DNA of 6,319 bases from positions 1-6,319 of the forward strand of contig CANLHE010000049.1 in assembly GCA_947490605.1 (NCBI GenBank). The letters run 5' to 3'. The translations under genes and the position numbers were made by a program. Under the pieces are notes generated by a model. The model saw nothing but the letters and a program-made list of their open reading frames with translations. It was not told the origin of the DNA and ran no database searches. Within the stretch, counting starts at the first letter, position 1, and each line of letters starts with the position of its first letter. Positions 5,131 through 6,319 of the stretch are shown here, one piece after another. This DNA is from Actinomycetota bacterium. GTDB lineage: Bacteria; Actinomycetota; Actinomycetes; Nanopelagicales; Nanopelagicaceae.

Positions 5131-6319
5131 AGATAAATAAGGTAATTGGTTATCAGGTCTTAGATTCAAGAGGCCGGCCCACAGTTGCAGCTGCCATCTC
5201 ACTAACTGATGGCACTACCCACACTGCCCGGGTTCCATCTGGAGCATCTACCGGTAAGCATGAAGCCAAAGAGTTACGCGATAGTGGCAGTAAGCACGCT
5301 GAGAAGTTTTATGCTGGTCTTTCAGTGCAACAAGCAGTTTTAAATATTAATGAAAAGATTGCGCCACGCTTAGTTGAAGAGCAGATTGATTTGAATTTAG
5401 TAGATGCGCAGTTAATTGAGTTAGATCCAAGTGTTGATCATTCAATGCTGGGTGCCAACGCCACCCTTGCTGTCTCACTCGCTGCCGCTTACGCCGATGC
5501 TCACTCCCAAAATAAATCACTTGCAAGATACTTTAATCCTGTAGGCCCAATATTAATTCCAATGCCAATGGTTAATATTTTATCTGGTGGCGCCCATGCC
5601 AACCGGGCGATGGATATTCAAGATCTTCTAATCATTCCAACTGGAGCTAAATCATTTACCGAAGCCCTTTCCTGGATTGTGGCAGTTCGGGAGATGGCAG
5701 CAAAGCTTGGTAAAGAGGCTGGCTTTGTTACTAACTTAATTGCTGATGAGGGCGGATTATCAATTGCATTTGATTCCATTGAAAAAGCTTGTCAGTTTGT
5801 AGTTAATGCAATCGAAAAGGTTGGATTAAAGGTTGGCAGCGATGTTAATTTAGCCCTTGATGTTGCCTCAACTCAATTTTTTGATGGCAAAAATTACAAC
5901 CTAAGTACGCAAGGTAAGAGCTACACATCATCTGAGTTTGTTAAATACATCAACACTTTAGTTTCAAGCCAGCCAATTATTTCAATTGAAGATCCCTTCG
6001 CCGAAGATGATTGGTCTGCTTGGCAGCACTTTATGCAGGAGTGCCCAAAGAAGCTTCAGGTATTAGGAGATGATCTATTAACTACTAATTTAGATCGATT
6101 AAATAAGGCGATCGCAGATAAGAGTGCGAACGCAATCTTGATTAAAGCCAATCAAAATGGCTTAGTTACCTCAACTTATAATGTATTAAAACAAGCCCGG
6201 GCTAATAACTTTAATACGGTTGTATCTGCCCGCTCAGGTGAGAATGAGGACTCTTGGCTGTCTGATTTAGCAACTGGTTTTTCAGCAGGACAGATAAAGG
6301 TTGGCTCAACCCATGGCAG
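5127..6319 (+). CDS. enolase paralog with altered active site, 3'-truncated by the window edge
   Basis: An enolase-family protein; 397 residues are visible of an expected 420-430. The GTG start overlaps the kinase stop (GTGA), and the N-terminus MKINKVIGYQVLDSRGRPTV aligns to the start of enolases. Conserved features: PSGASTG at 37-43, LGAN at 108-111, GGAHA at 154-158, DEGG at 207-210 with Glu208, metal ligands Asp245 (LALD), Glu288 (IED) and Asp315 (GDD), catalytic Lys340 (ILIK), Arg369 and Ser370, and Lys391 (QIKVGS). Three positions differ from glycolytic enolase: Ala368 replaces the His of SHRSG, Asp166 replaces the Glu of IQEF, and DSRGNPT reads DSRGRPT. Metal binding and proton abstraction next to a carboxylate look intact, but the pocket around the substrate is changed. 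It is probably a dehydratase or eliminase for a different phosphorylated acid supplied by the upstream kinase; a weak true enolase cannot be excluded. The usual eno symbol is therefore withheld. Confidence 0.9.
   Translation, partial: MKINKVIGYQVLDSRGRPTVAAAISLTDGTTHTARVPSGASTGKHEAKELRDSGSKHAEKFYAGLSVQQAVLNINEKIAPRLVEEQIDLNLVDAQLIELDPSVDHSMLGANATLAVSLAAAYADAHSQNKSLARYFNPVGPILIPMPMVNILSGGAHANRAMDIQDLLIIPTGAKSFTEALSWIVAVREMAAKLGKEAGFVTNLIADEGGLSIAFDSIEKACQFVVNAIEKVGLKVGSDVNLALDVASTQFFDGKNYNLSTQGKSYTSSEFVKYINTLVSSQPIISIEDPFAEDDWSAWQHFMQECPKKLQVLGDDLLTTNLDRLNKAIADKSANAILIKANQNGLVTSTYNVLKQARANNFNTVVSARSGENEDSWLSDLATGFSAGQIKVGSTHG

Noticed and set aside
5127..6319. Calling the last gene glycolytic enolase (eno)
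   Set aside because: Overall similarity is clear, but the Ala in place of the SHRSG His and the Asp in place of the IQEF Glu, together with the operon context, make that assignment unsafe.

Overview
The window carries six protein genes that are whole or nearly whole, plus one small gene that is easy to miss. It looks like a compact, low-GC actinobacterial genome: GC is roughly 40-45% judged by eye, gaps are very short, codons such as TTA and AAT are frequent, and one SDR gene appears to be almost leaderless. The aldehyde dehydrogenase reads like actinobacterial members of its family. A freshwater acI/Nanopelagicales-type lineage would fit, but this is inference from style and not a marker-gene call.

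Layout. At 1-1355 (+) lies an NAD-type aldehyde dehydrogenase whose N-terminus is cut by the window edge. At 1356-1484 is a non-coding stretch with a 14-bp perfect palindrome and a hairpin. At 1485-1655 (+) is a 56-residue Cys-rich, zinc-ribbon-like protein with a strong Shine-Dalgarno. At 1680-2456 (-) is a complete classical SDR dehydrogenase that converges on the small gene. A 60-bp divergent promoter region follows. From 2517 to the window end (+) is a tight four-gene operon: a U32-like TIM-barrel protein (2517-3440), a second SDR (3440-4129), an APH/choline-kinase-fold small-molecule kinase (4141-5130) and an enolase paralog (5127 to beyond 6319). The four genes are joined by a 1-nt overlap, an 11-nt gap and a 4-nt overlap.

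How they may work together. The operon, its divergent SDR and possibly the nearby aldehyde dehydrogenase form a plausible small-molecule pathway: redox steps by an apparently NAD-type and an apparently NADP-type SDR, phosphorylation by the kinase, and an enolase-type elimination on the phosphorylated acid. The enolase paralog keeps the metal ligands and the catalytic Lys. It has Ala where enolases have the active-site His of the S-H-R-S-G motif, and Asp where they have the Glu of the IQEF motif, so it is probably not glycolytic enolase. The U32-like protein lacks the Cys-containing signature of U32 peptidases/hydroxylases. Substrate and pathway are unknown. This operon is the best candidate in the window for something undescribed.
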